Below, in pieces: positions 35,181 through 47,800 of a stretch of 64,000 nt of DNA (its first letter is position 1; every line of letters starts with the position of its first letter). Source of the stretch: Plecoglossus altivelis. Taxonomy: Eukaryota > Chordata > Actinopteri > Osmeriformes > Plecoglossidae. The notes below the pieces were generated by a model that was not told where the DNA came from, ran no database searches, and saw nothing but the letters and a program-made list of their open reading frames with translations. The stretch spans positions 17,219,394 to 17,283,393 of the forward strand of contig BROE01000003.1 of assembly GCA_036571765.1 (NCBI GenBank). The letters are read 5' to 3'. Position numbers and translations under genes: made by a program.

Positions 35181-35500
35181 GTACAGTTCAAACAGGAAGG
35201 CAAGACACCTTTATTCTGCTGTGTCTGGTGACCTATTTGAGGCTCTTTGCCACCTTGCTGATTGTTTATTACAACAACAACAACAACAACATATCCGTCT
35301 CCATGTAGCAAGCTTGTCTGGGACGTTTCTCACCCACCAACTCAGACGTGTGGCCTACATAGACTCCCTCATGCTCATGAAACGATGGTTTTTTTCGCAA
35401 GGGGAGATTCATAACCTGAAGACTGAAAGTGGCGATATTACTGTTCAGAGGGTGGGAAATAAATCCAGCTGTCGTTTCTTTCCTCTTGTCATGCATCTAG

Positions 35501-35722
35501 GTTGGAGGCCTCCGTTTACCACGCAGGTGTACCCTCAGTGGAATGAGATCTCCAGCTTCAAATCACCTGTAAATCCACCAGCCAGGACTAACCCTCTCAT
35601 CTCAGCCAAGGGACATCCATCCGCCCCTGGCCACGGTGCTGCAGCAATCACTAGACCCCAGGGTTGGTCCCACTTGACGAGAGCCGTCGCACCCCTCCCT
35701 TCACTACCCAATCAGAGCCCTG
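35501..35722 (+). promoter_or_regulatory. Presumed 5'UTR part of the znf536-like exon 2
   Basis: Lies between the acceptor at 35500 and the ATG at 35723. The zinc-finger frame is closed upstream by TGA near 35676, so it cannot be extended here. A small upstream reading frame begins at the ATG near 35544. A larger frame coming from exon 1 runs through and past the main ATG to a stop at 35785-35787. Confidence 0.5.
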
Positions 35723-38700
35723 ATGGCGCTCCTAGCCAATCAGCTTCTGGATCCCAGGGTTCTGAATGGTATGAATGGCAGAGTTGACCTCCCATCCTTC
35801 CTGCGGGCTCAAAACCCCCCGGGCATCCCAGGCCAGGCGTCCAACGCGGAGGAAGACACCCGCAAGAACAGGAAGTACCCGTGTCCGCTGTGCGGCAAGC
35901 GCTTCCGTTTCAACAGCATCCTGTCGTTGCACATGCGCACTCACACCGGAGAGAAACCCTTCAAGTGTCCCTACTGCGACCATCGAGCCGCCCAGAAAGG
36001 AAACCTGAAGATCCACCTGCGCACGCACAAGCAAGGCATTCTGGGTAAGGGCCGGGGTCGAATCAGAGAAGAGAACCGTCTGCTTCATGAGCTGGAGGAG
36101 AGAGCCATCCTGAGGGACAAACAGATCAGAGGCGGTCTCCTGCCCCACGTACTCCAGACGCAACTGCCCCAGCCTGCCCCTCCGACCGCCCCCCAGCTCT
36201 CTCAATCCCCCTCAGGCCCTGTGGATGCCCTCCTACAGCCTTCCCCCTCCCCCAAGATGGCGTCCGTCCAGGAGGAGCCCTCCCCATTGCCCTCATCCTC
36301 AGGATTCCGCTGCTCCTTCTGTAAGGGAAAGTTCCGGAAGCAGCAGGAGTTGGAGCGCCACATCAGGATCCTCCACAAGCCCTACAAGTGCACCCTCTGT
36401 GACTACGCTGCCTCTCTTGAGGACCAGCTCATCGGCCATGTGGAGATGGCCCACATCTCGGCTGAGGCTGGCCAGGGAGGGAGGCCTGTGGCGGGGGGTG
36501 GCCGGCCAGGGAGGCCTGGGGGTGAGTTTCCATGCGAGGTTTGCGGGCAGACCTTCAGCCAGGCATGGTTCCTCAAAGGCCACATGAGGAAACACAAGGA
36601 CTCATTCGAGCACTGCTGTCAGATCTGCGGAAGACGCTTCAAGGAGCCATGGTTTCTCAAGAACCACATGAAGGTTCACCTCAACAAGCTGGCTGCCAAG
36701 AGCAGCAGGCCTCCATGCGTGGCAGACGTAGCGGTTAGCTTTAGCAGCGTAGCCCAGGACCCCCAAGCTAACCTGTACTCCCAGTACATCTCCAGTCTCC
36801 ACAGGAGGCTCCTGTCCACTGAAAGAGCTGGACAGCCTGACTACCATCACAGCTTCTCCTCTGCCGAGGTGGAGCTGAAGGTCAAGGACATGCTGGGAAG
36901 AATGCTTTCCCAGGGAGCAGGCCTGGTGGAGGGGGAAGGTCGGAGGATGCTTGCCCAGGGACAGGACTCTCTGCTGGGCTGCTTGCTTCCCTCTCTCCTG
37001 AGCTCTGGAGGTATGGATCATGTCCAAGCTGCTGACTTTGACAGAGACGGTAATAGTGCTAATCCCAGATACTCCGGCTGGCAGATCATATCACCAGGAT
37101 TGTCCCTGGAGCAGATGTACACATCTACTGACCAGCACCATGGTTACCCGCCGCAGAAGCGCATGTTGGTGGACGAGCAGATGAACAGTGTGGGTCTGAA
37201 TGAGAAGAGAGCATGCGTCCGTGATCCAGAACCTCACCCCACAGGAAGGCCCGGTTCCCCTGGGCCCAGCCATGGTGGACCAGAGGCCCAGATAGGGACA
37301 GGCCGGTCCCAGGTTGGTGGTGCCACGCTGGAATGCCCCCAGCCCTCCCTCTCAACCCCAGGTAAAAAAACCCAAACGTAGGTATCATCTCTGTCTACAC
37401 AGATGTCCTCTCGTATTTCTCCTAGGGTCATAACATTAACGTTAGAGAATGGAGTCGAACACAACAGAATAGATTAGAACAGAACAGTAGAACGCAGAAC
37501 ACCCAAGAGAAAAGAAGAACCGGATCATCGAAGAACATCGAAGAACAGAACGTCAAACAAAACGATCTTTCCTCAGTCCCTTCCTTATTCAGGCATCAGG
37601 GTCAAGGGTCGGTATCAGATCATATCTGCTCTACAAACACAACTCAAAGAAATCCAGGTCTTCTTCCTGTTTTTATCTTTAATGGCATCATGTGGGTCGC
37701 AGCAGAGATAATTACACCCCTCTCTACTTTGTCACATCCAACCTTGTGCCCACGGGGCACAGGATGGTAATGCATGCCATCTGCTGTTTGTAATGATATG
37801 ATACATACCACCTAGTGATTTTTATGATTTGATATACCACCTGGTAGCTTTATTGATAGTCCTGTGTTTCCCTCCAGTCATATGCATGACTTGACTTGTG
37901 GCCAGATTTTGGCACGGAAGTCTCTGTTTACGAACACACTTTTCGAACGTATTTAAAACTTGGGACCCATAGATGTGGTTTAGTTGTAATTGCTGTTAGC
38001 GTTGTTGTTGATGGGCTAAAATGTACACTTGCTATGTTCCCCCTCTACACAACACATACTCCTGATGCACTGGGGAAAAATATGGAAAAGTGCCTTTGGC
38101 TAAATTACTCTTAAGCAAAGGACTGTCTCAACATCGCTTCTTATTCAATCATTTTGTTAGAATTCGACATCTCTAGCTTAGTTAATTACCTAGAATTGCA
38201 CGGCTGTTCTTGAGGTGGTTCATTTGTGACATCATAAATAAAAACCTGGATATTCTCTGATCTGGTCAAAATAAATAAAGACGTATAAAGGGCAGTATGG
38301 TTGCAAAGTTACCAGTCCAGACAGGGAACATAAACGTACTGATGAGCCTGTGAAACATCTCTATGTATGATTCACATGAATACAGTATCGCTATGATGCT
38401 TCCAAACCCTGGGGTATGTGATGTGCTTCAGGGGGTCTGAATAACCACCCAGATGATGACCGTAATGAGAACTGGATCGAGTCTAATCTCCTTATATGTT
38501 TTCTTTCCATATTGTCCTTATACGCTGCTAACATATTCACATGGAAATATCAGCAACTTAATGGGCAACCCTCCTCTAGGCCTTTACAGAACATCAAGCC
38601 CCTTTGATCCATGTTCTCTCTGTGCTCAGTCTCTCCTCTGGCTGTCTAGTACAGTGTGTTCATGAGAGCTGGCTTAAAAGTGTCTAGTTCCTGAATGCCA

Positions 38701-41700
38701 CCCATTGGAGCAGACTCTAATTTCAGTCAATATTAAAATGGAAACTAATTCATTTGAAAGGTCAGACGTCAGTGCATCAGTCAATGATAGATCCAGCTCT
38801 CCCCTCTTCTCTCCTCTCCTCTCTTCTCCTCTCTCCTCTCTTCTCCTCTCCCCTCTCCCCTCTTCTCTTCTCTCCTCTCCCCTCTTCTCTCCTCTCCTCT
38901 CTTCTCCTCTCTCCGCTCTTCTCCTCTCTTCTCTCCTCTCCTATTCCGTTTCTCTTCCCTTTCCTTTTCCCTTCCTTTCCTCTCTTCTCCTCTCCTCTTC
39001 CATTTCCTATCCTCCGATCTCCTCTCCTCTCTTCCATTCCTCCTGTCTTCTCTCCTCTCTTCTCTCCTCTCTTCTCTCCTCTCCCCTCTTCCTCTTCTCT
39101 TCTCCTCCTCTCTTCTCTCCTCTCCCCTCTTCCTTTCCTCTTCTCTTCTCCTCCTGTCTTCTCTCCTCTCCCCTCTTCTCCTCTCAGAGCTCTGTGTAAT
39201 GGTAGACTCTCTCTGGGGTTTAGCGCTGCATTGTTTAGCTCTGACAATATATCCCAGAGACCTCTGCAGCTGCTCCCCCCGCTCACAATGACAGATTAAT
39301 TAACACAATCACAGACTGCTGGCCCCAGCTCAGCACACAGGTCTGCTGTAGGACAGATAGGTAAATCCTTCACGTATGGAGAACGCACACTCCTTGATGA
39401 GGGCTTTAAGGAGGGCGGTGTATTCCGAGGGCCTGGTAACCGATGAAGTCGGTGTTGACAGTCTTACTGGGGATATGCTTGGGGTGGGGGTGGGGGTGGG
39501 GGTCGTACGTGGAGAGAGGTGAGGACGGAAGCTGAGGGAGGGGGAGGAAAGGGGGAGGAAGAGGGGGGGGTAGAGAAAGAGAGACATCGTTGTCATGACC
39601 AGATGTTCAGCTGGAAGAACATTGATTAGGCAGAATTAGAGATGATTCATATTCTGACTGCTGTAGTCATGGTAGTATCGATGCTCTCTGTGCGGTGGGT
39701 GAACACCATCTAAATCCTAGTTGTTGAAGTAACAGACTCTTCTTCTTAATGCAACCCCAGCGTGGCTTCAAAATGAAAACCTCTAAACACGTTAGGTTCT
39801 GGTCTGTCAGGATCAGTAGACATCTAGTGTTCAGAAAACGACTTCTAAAAAGTTAATGAGACTGCTTTAGCATTTAACTGTATCTGTAATTATAATCTCA
39901 GATATGAATAATGACTGTTTTAAAATGTGCCACAGGCCTCTGTCCTACATCAGACTGTTCCCATCGGAATTCCAGGCACAAGCGTTGCAGAGCCAGGCTG
40001 ACAGTTATTAATTAGTCAAATTCACACTCTTTGACCCTGAGGTCAGCAAACAGCGCTGTGGAGTCATGTCAAGCCTGGTTCCCTGTGTCCCAAGCCTCAC
40101 AAGCCGTCACGCTGTCAGGGAGCGTTAAGACACAGCACAACCAGAGTGTGAACGGTGGCTAACGGGAGCAGGCTGGTTGGATTCGACGGAGATGGGAAGA
40201 GAACTGTCTGAGGGACTGTGGAGGACTGTGTAGGACTGTGGAGGACTGTGTAGGACTGTGGAGGACTGTGGGGGACTGTGGAGGACTGTGGGGGACTGTG
40301 GAGGACTGTGGAGGACTGTGTAGGACTGTGGAGGACTGTGGAGGACTGTGACGAACTGTGACGGACTGTGATGGACTGTGAGAGACTGTGTAGGACTATG
40401 TACGACTGTGAGGGACTGTGAGAGTGTGTAGGATTGTGAGAGACTGTGTAGGACTGTGTACGACTGTGAGAAACTGTGGAGGACTTTGAGGGACTGTGTA
40501 GGACTGTGAGAGACTGTGTAGGACCGAGAGGGATTGCTCCCTGAACTCCAGTATGTCTATGGAACAACTAATGGCCTCACCATGAAGCCAGCATCAAGAG
40601 AGAGACAGACAGAGTGTGTTCAGTTCATCTATGGATGCGTCGTTGAACACCCTAGCTGGCCTGTATGTATCCAAGTCTAAAGCTGATGATTTAGTGTAAA
40701 CTGGATTACCTGTTACCTCTTCCTCCTTCTTCATAATCCTCTTTTTAATTATTATTGCAGATATGAGGCTCACATTAAGCTCAGAATGCTTGTTTTTCTA
40801 GCTGCTGATAAAGAGATTTACCCAGGGAGTTCTGAACACCTGCCTTGAAATATTGTTCCGCTGTCTCCTGAATGCCATTTGGCTTAATTGACTTGGAAAC
40901 GTCCCAAATGCGTCATTGACTATGTGGTCTAATTAATATTAATAATATATGCTATTATAAACATCAAAGAACATCTGGTGCCCCTCTTTCTCTCGCCACT
41001 CTAGAATGTAACTCTCTCACTGTGTATCTCTCTTCCTCCCTCTCTCTCTCTCTGTTGCTTCTCTTCCTCCCCCCCCCTCTCTCTCTCTCTCTGTCTCTCT
41101 CTCTCTCTGTCTGTCTCCCCCACCCTCTCTTTTCCCCTCTCAGTGTTTCAGCTGTTACCAAACCGTGCCAGCATTCAGACATGTAGCTATGTGTTCTAAA
41201 GGCTTGGTTATATTAGTTACTATATGGTGCATAATGTTTGAAGAGAGCCATGTGTAATTGTGTAACATGACTAGGCCTCACTGAACGCTACGCATGCGGT
41301 CATGCAATCTACTGAGAATGATGCATGGCTGTTAATCTGCAGCCTATTTCCATATGACATGAATCACTCCTAGTCCAGCCAGATGCATGGTTTGTCTCTC
41401 TCTTCTCTCTCTCTCTCTCTCTCTCATTCTCCCTCTCTTTCTCTTTCTCCTTTCTCTCCTTTTTTATATTTTCGGGTGGGGAAAAGAAATCATGCGCGTC
41501 ATCTCCTTATATCTTGTGTGTCATGTGAGAGAGAAAGAGAGAGGAGAGAAAGGAGAGAGAAAGACAGGCCAGGTCTGTAATGATACACTAATTGGAGTTT
41601 GGTTGATAAATCTGAGCGCTAAAATTACTCCCTCGCATAATGCAAACCTCAGCAGTGTAAGTAAATCTTAAACTGATTAAGTTAGCATGAACCAAGCAAT

Positions 41701-41776
41701 CACAAACATGGCTTCCGTCCAATGAGCGAGCGAGGGAGAGGGAAAGAGAAAGGGAGAGAGAGCGAGAGAGAGAGAT

Positions 41777-41815
<39 letters not shown>

Positions 41816-44800
41816 AAGAGAGAGAGGGAGAGGGAGAGAGAGAGCGAGAGAGAGAAAGAGCGAGCGGAGTAGAGGAGATGAGAAGAGGGAAGAAGAGAGA
41901 GAGAGAGAGTTTGTGTGTGGGAGAGAGAGGGGAAAGGAGAGAGAAAGTGAGATGAGAGAGAGAGAGATGAGAGAGGGAGAGAGTGAGAGGGAGAGGAGAG
42001 AGAAGCGAGGAGAAGAGAGGGGGAGAGAGAGAGAGGCGAGAGAGAGGAGAGGGAGAGAGAGAGAGAGAGAGAGTAGGGAGATGAGGTAGAGAGAGAGAGG
42101 AGCAAGAAGAAGGAGAGGGAGAGAATGAGATGCGAGAGAAGAGAAGAGAAGAGAGCAGAGAGAGAGAGAGAGAGAGAAGAGCGAGAGAGAGATGAGTGAG
42201 AGAGAGAGCAGAGAGAGTGAGAAGAGTGAGAGAGAGAGAGAGAGTAGGAAGAGTGAGGAGTAGAGAGAGGAGAGAGAGGAGAGAGAGAAGAATGAAGAGA
42301 AGGAGAGAGAGAGAGAGTAATGAGAGAGGGAGAGGGAGAGAGAGAGCGAGAGAAGAGAGAGAGGGGCAGAGAGAGAGATAGAGAGGATGATGAGAGAGAA
42401 GAGAGAGAAAGAGAAGAGAGAAGAGAGAGAGAGAGAGAGAGCGAGGATAGCGAAAGACGGCCGAGAGCGAGAGAGAGAGAGAGGAGAGAGAGAGGAAAGA
42501 GAGAGATGGAAGAGAGCAAGATGAGGAGAGTATGAGAGAGAGAGAGAGAGAGGGGAGTATAAGAGAGAAGGGGAGAGGAGAAATATGCTTGGTATTGTTC
42601 GCTGCTCTCGAGTGAACGAGCAGATGGAAGGACGAGCAGAAATGACGAGTCTGTTGTCTCTGCTTTCGACGTCTCCGTCTGGCCAGCTGTGTCACTGTCC
42701 TGCAAACCACCAAGTCCAGGATGATGCCACACTGTGCTGCTGTTAGTGAACTGTGTCATCTGTGTGTGACTGGAGCAGCGGACTGCTGTTTGGGGTGCAT
42801 CTGTCTGTTGCACTCCCATAAACTCACACACACACAACACACNNNNNNNNNNNNNNNNNNNNNNNNNNNNNNNNNNNNNNNNNNNNNNNNNNNNNNCACA
42901 CACACACACACATACCCACACACACACACACACACACATGCCCACACACACACACACACACACAGTCAGGAAGCCGATTCAAGGTAATTTACTTCCCATG
43001 TCACTACTGTGTTCCCAGTACTTTAATAGGGTTGTGCTCTTTCCCATATCGTTTTTGTGTCCTTTGTACATTTTGCCTAGACGTCACATTTGGTTATTTT
43101 TAATTCATCTGTTTTAACGCTGCTCCATTAAGCATCATTTGACATGAGGTAGCAGACAGCTTCAGATCATTACATAGATCTCCACCTGAGAGACTTAGCT
43201 CAGGGTCACATCTGAGCTGGATGAAATGGATATTTCACCGCGGGGAATGAATCACGGCAGAGAGTCAGATATTAGTCCATTAAAGAAGAACAATAAGGCA
43301 TCAATATGCATAGAATTAAATTAATGGCGTCAGGTTTATCTCTGCATCCCAGACGCATTCTTAAAAGACACTGTGTAATGTACGACCTGACCTTCAAATG
43401 CCAGGAGAGAGGTGAGCTATAAACTGCCAATATTTGTGACTTAATGGCGTCAGATGACTTTTACTGTAATTGGAATGGCAGCAAGACAGCTGGGCTGGGC
43501 TGGGCTGGGCTGGGCTGGGTTGGGCTAGGCTAGGTTAGGCTGGGCTGGGTTAGGCTGGGCTGGGCTGGGCTGGGCTGGGCTGGGCTGGGCTAGGCCGGGC
43601 TGGGCTGGGTTAGGCTGGGCTACGAGGGTCTCTACTTCTCTACCTCGGCCTCTAACCTACCAGGCAGCCTAGACACACAGATGACAGGACCCTTTCTTTA
43701 ATGCGGAGGGACAAGTTGAAGATGAGATATGATGACTTTAGTAGTCCTTCTGCATCTCTAAATAGCAGTGGTAAATCATGTCGGAGTAACCTTGTAACCT
43801 CGTAACTAAATCCACTGGAAGTCAAACATATCCCCGCTCTCGCTCTTTCAACTCCTTCGGCCCTTCCTGATTCATGTTCTCCGCGAAATAATATTTACAG
43901 TTCAAAACTGAAAATAGATTAAACTGCATAGTAATTACAAAATACTTGGCAGGAATATTACTTTGACTCGAAACACAGTTACTTGTTGTGATGGAATGGG
44001 GTTCTCTGTTTGCAACATATGCCTGCCTGCCTCCCTCCCTCGCTCCATCCCTCCTTTCCTCCCTCTCTCTCCCACCCTCCTTGCTTTCAGTCAGACAGCT
44101 GTGTGGTAATTACTATAGGAAGAAATAGCTGTTAGTTGTTAGCATCTTTGCATGTATTTATTGCATATGGTGTCATCCATTTTGAGCCATGATGAATATC
44201 TCGAGCTGAGAGCTGATTACAGGCATGATTTACTGCGGGGCAATCCTTCAACACAGTCCTGTGTCTGAGCCTTGTACATATTTCATGTTCATCATATCCA
44301 TACACTCTATGTTATTGCCTTCAAATGCTGCTTTCAGTCAGAATGCATGTCGGGGGGGGGGGTGAATCTGTTCGTTGTTGTCCTGAAAAACAACCAGAAA
44401 TGTTCCTGCAAAAATAATACAGGCATGTTTGAATGGACTTATAAGGTCGTTTTTTTCATCATCGTTTCTGCAATGATGTATTCTCTAATGTTACTCCAGT
44501 TTGTTCAGTCAGTATATGACAATTATGTTTTGTTGCGACGATTGTTCCAGGTGAGCCAGCCTTCAGAACTCCTTTCTCCACGGACTACCCTAGTGACTAC
44601 CCCAGCACGCAGCCAGCCTCCTTTAGCTACCAGCCCCCCTGGCTGGAGAACCGGGACGTCCGGCCCTCTCTCATCCCCAGCACCAGGCCCAAACCTCGGG
44701 ACCGAAGTCCCAGACCAAGCCCTCCCAGCGCCAGACCTTCCAGCGCCAAGCCCAGGGCTCCTAGTCCCAATCTCAAGCCCCGGTCTGGCCACCAAAGCCC

Positions 44801-47800
44801 GGATGCTGGTCTGTACACAGACGTGGAAAGCCCTGACTCCAGCAGGGTCCAACCAGACACGATACTCGGTGACAGACTGGGGGAGGTGAGCGAAGGGGGG
44901 GTTTGTCGGGCCGTCCCTGCTCCTCCCCCCGCCCCAGGCAGGGTGGGCCAGCAGGAACCCCTGGACCTCTCTCTACGACCCGACTGGGAGGGGTCCCAGC
45001 TGGATTGGTCCCCAGACAGAGGAGCCCCGCCCCTGACCCAGCCATCCAGCAGTTCCCCCTTCAGCTCCGTCCGGCTGCCGGGCTACCATGGAGCTCTCCC
45101 GGAGATCCCCACGCAGCCCCCGCGCTCGCCCCTGGCCGAGCCTCTGCGTGGGTCTGGATGTGATCGTGACAGCCCCCCCAAGATGGAAGTACACTGTGAC
45201 TCCGGCCAACACGGCCACACTCTCCCAGATCACGACGGAAAGACTGCGTCCGACAGCGGAGACCCTGACAACAAGAGGGAAGCTGGAGAGCTCCTTCCCT
45301 GGAGGGCTGTGAGGGTTAGTGACCTGGAGCAGAGGGAGTCGCAGCCCTGCGATCGCTCCCAGGGTCCTCACGAGGAGCGGGGCCGTTGGGGTCAGGCGTT
45401 GGCCCAGCCTTCCTTCTCTACTCCTGGGTTGCGACAGCTGGAGCTGGCCACTTCCCACCACAACCAGCAACAGCTCCACAAGAACCTGCTGGCTGTGCTC
45501 CGCTCTTCCAGGTTCCACCGCCACCGCGTCTCCAATGGCCACACGACCAACCTGCTCAGAGGAGGAAGAGGAGGAGGAGGAAGAGGACAAGGAGATGACA
45601 AAGAAGGTATGGTGCGATCAGACAGAACTTGTCAGAGTGTTCTAGAAGGTTTAGAAGTCTACTGTGATGAGGAGACAAGCTCCTTCACATGTCACCTTCT
45701 TGTCTAGGCTCATAGTGGACGTTTCACCTCTAAGTCACAGCTGACATACTAGTGTATTCTATAGAGAACAGTGCCACCTAGTGGATAAACAGAGACCCTA
45801 CCTGCCCCCGACAGCATGGTCACCCCTTATGAGAATGGATGATGTTGGATCTAGAGGAGAGTGGAGGGTAGGGGACGGAGGTGGGAGGGGTTACCCAGGC
45901 TGCAGTGTGCCAGGGGGGGTCACATGGTGTCTTAATAGCAGTTGGTGAGTGTTGGCAGGGTGCTGTATCTCTTGAGGGAGGAACTGTAGCAATGATAAAA
46001 CTCACTACAGAAGGGTGAGTCTCCCAGGGAAACAGATCACTCATTAACAGGAACAGGAACAAAGTCCCTGAGATGGCGATGCTTGGATCTTTTGTCGTTT
46101 CCTGTCTGCCTTAATCCGTTCCTGCCAGTCTTTCTCCCTGAATCCCTCCCTGCCAGCCTCCCTTTCTGTCTTCCTCCCTACCTCTTTCCCTGGCACCCTC
46201 CCTTCCTGCCTCCCTCCCTGGAACCCTCCCTGCTTCCCTACCTCCCTCCCTGGCACCCTCCCCGCCTCTCTCCCTGCCTCCTTCTCTCCCTGCCTCCCTC
46301 CCTGCCTCTCTGTCTGCCTGCCTGTCTGCCTCTCTGTCTGTCTGCCTGCCTGCCTGTCTGCCTGCCTGTCTGCCTGTCTGTCTGCCTCTCTGTCTGCCTG
46401 CATGTCTGCCTCTCTGCCTGCCTGCCTGCCTGTCTGCCTGCCTGCTGATCCGGCTGCCTGCTACTCTGCCTGTCGGCCTGCAGGTTGGAGATGCAATAAG
46501 TGGAAGACAGCAGCCATCTGGGGTGTGTGCTTATGTGCATGTAGTCACAGTAACAGGATCCGCCTCCGCCATGAGTGCTCTCACACTCAGACTCAGCAGA
46601 TGGAGAGGTGCTGTCAGAACATCTGCTCCCCTCACTACTCTGTCCTACCAGGGTCCAGGGTGGGGGAGCGGAGGAACTTTTCGACAGCACTTTGTTTTGA
46701 AGGAACTCGTAGGTGTTCTACAGATAGACACAATACGGTCAGACTATAGGCAATCTAACACCGTCAAACTACCCATTCCTGTTCCCCGATGAAGTGAAGT
46801 AACTCAACTTTATTAGTGTCTGAACGAATTTGGCCGCATTAGATATGAACTAGAAACGGAAAACTGTTACGTCAATCGATTAGAATTTTCCTTGTGACTT
46901 TTAGTCAGCAGTCTTCTATTTTCATTCTTGGCTTCTTATGTCATGGACTCAGTGTATCCTCCTGCTCTGTTGAGAAAGGGCTAGCTGTGTGCTGACATTG
47001 AGAGATGGATGGTGGACACAGGTTAAACACCGTCCTTAGCGCCTGGATTCTCCTTGAGGCTGCATTTCCGATCAGTCACCGGAGGCGCATCTGTCACCCT
47101 GACATTGTGTGCAGCAGTGAGTGTCCTCTAACTTTGGACTAACAGGTGGTCCAGTGTTGTACCTCTCGGAGCACACGCGTGCACACACACACACACGCAC
47201 ACGCACGCACACACACACGCACACACACTAGTCATCACCCTCCCACTCTGTCAGCCAAACTGACCAGGTGGCATCGTCAAGGATCTGCCTCCCCTCCTCT
47301 CCTTTCTCTTCCTCTCCTCTTTCCTCCCCTCTCCTCTCTCCTCTCCTCTCCACTCCTCCCCCTCCCCTCCTCTCCTCTCAGCCTGATTGCCTCTCCTCCT
47401 CTCCTCCTTTCGTCTCCTCGCCATCCCTCCTCCTCATGCTGTGTGGTCTGTTGTGGTCCAGTTGCAGGGTGACAGAGCTTGGTGCATGCCTGACGTGGAC
47501 TGATGTGTGTGTGTGTGTTTGTGTGTGATGTGTGTATGTGTGATATGTGTGTGTGTGTGATGTGTGTGTGTGTGATATGCGTGTGTGATATGCGTGTGGT
47601 GACAGCCCAGGTCGGCTCTGGTTTGCCAGCAGTGGTAATTGGCCAGATGGCGACCTGCGGTTGAACCTGCCTGCATGCTCATTATACTCCCAGAGCCCCT
47701 CCCCCCTGGTTAGAGCCAGCCCACACTGCACCACCCACACTCGGCCACCAGATGGCCACATAACCCACTTCAGCACTGAGGCGTTGCTCTGTGGTTTTTT

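Larger units (their letters stand above)
37362..44550 (+). other. znf536: Intron of the znf536-like gene (7.2 kb)
   Basis: Bounded by CCCCAG|GTAAAA and TTCCAG|GTGAGC. No extra exon with a finger motif was found. It contains unique AT-rich blocks (37.4-38.7, 39.6-40.1, 40.6-41.0, 43.0-43.5, 43.7-44.4 kb), some resembling conserved regulatory DNA, and large tandem repeats listed separately, plus an assembly gap. Confidence 0.7.

Noticed and set aside
40115..40567. 150-residue frame with Gln-Ser-Tyr/Val-Leu-His repeats
   Set aside because: 10-bp minisatellite translation.
41677..42963. 428-residue Ser/Leu-rich frame, partly unknown residues
   Set aside because: Complement of a GA repeat running across an assembly gap; no protein-like composition.
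44903..45590. Several frames on both strands overlapping the znf536-like exon 3
   Set aside because: GC-rich exon shadows; only the frame continuing exon 2 and containing EPLDLS is in phase and family-like.
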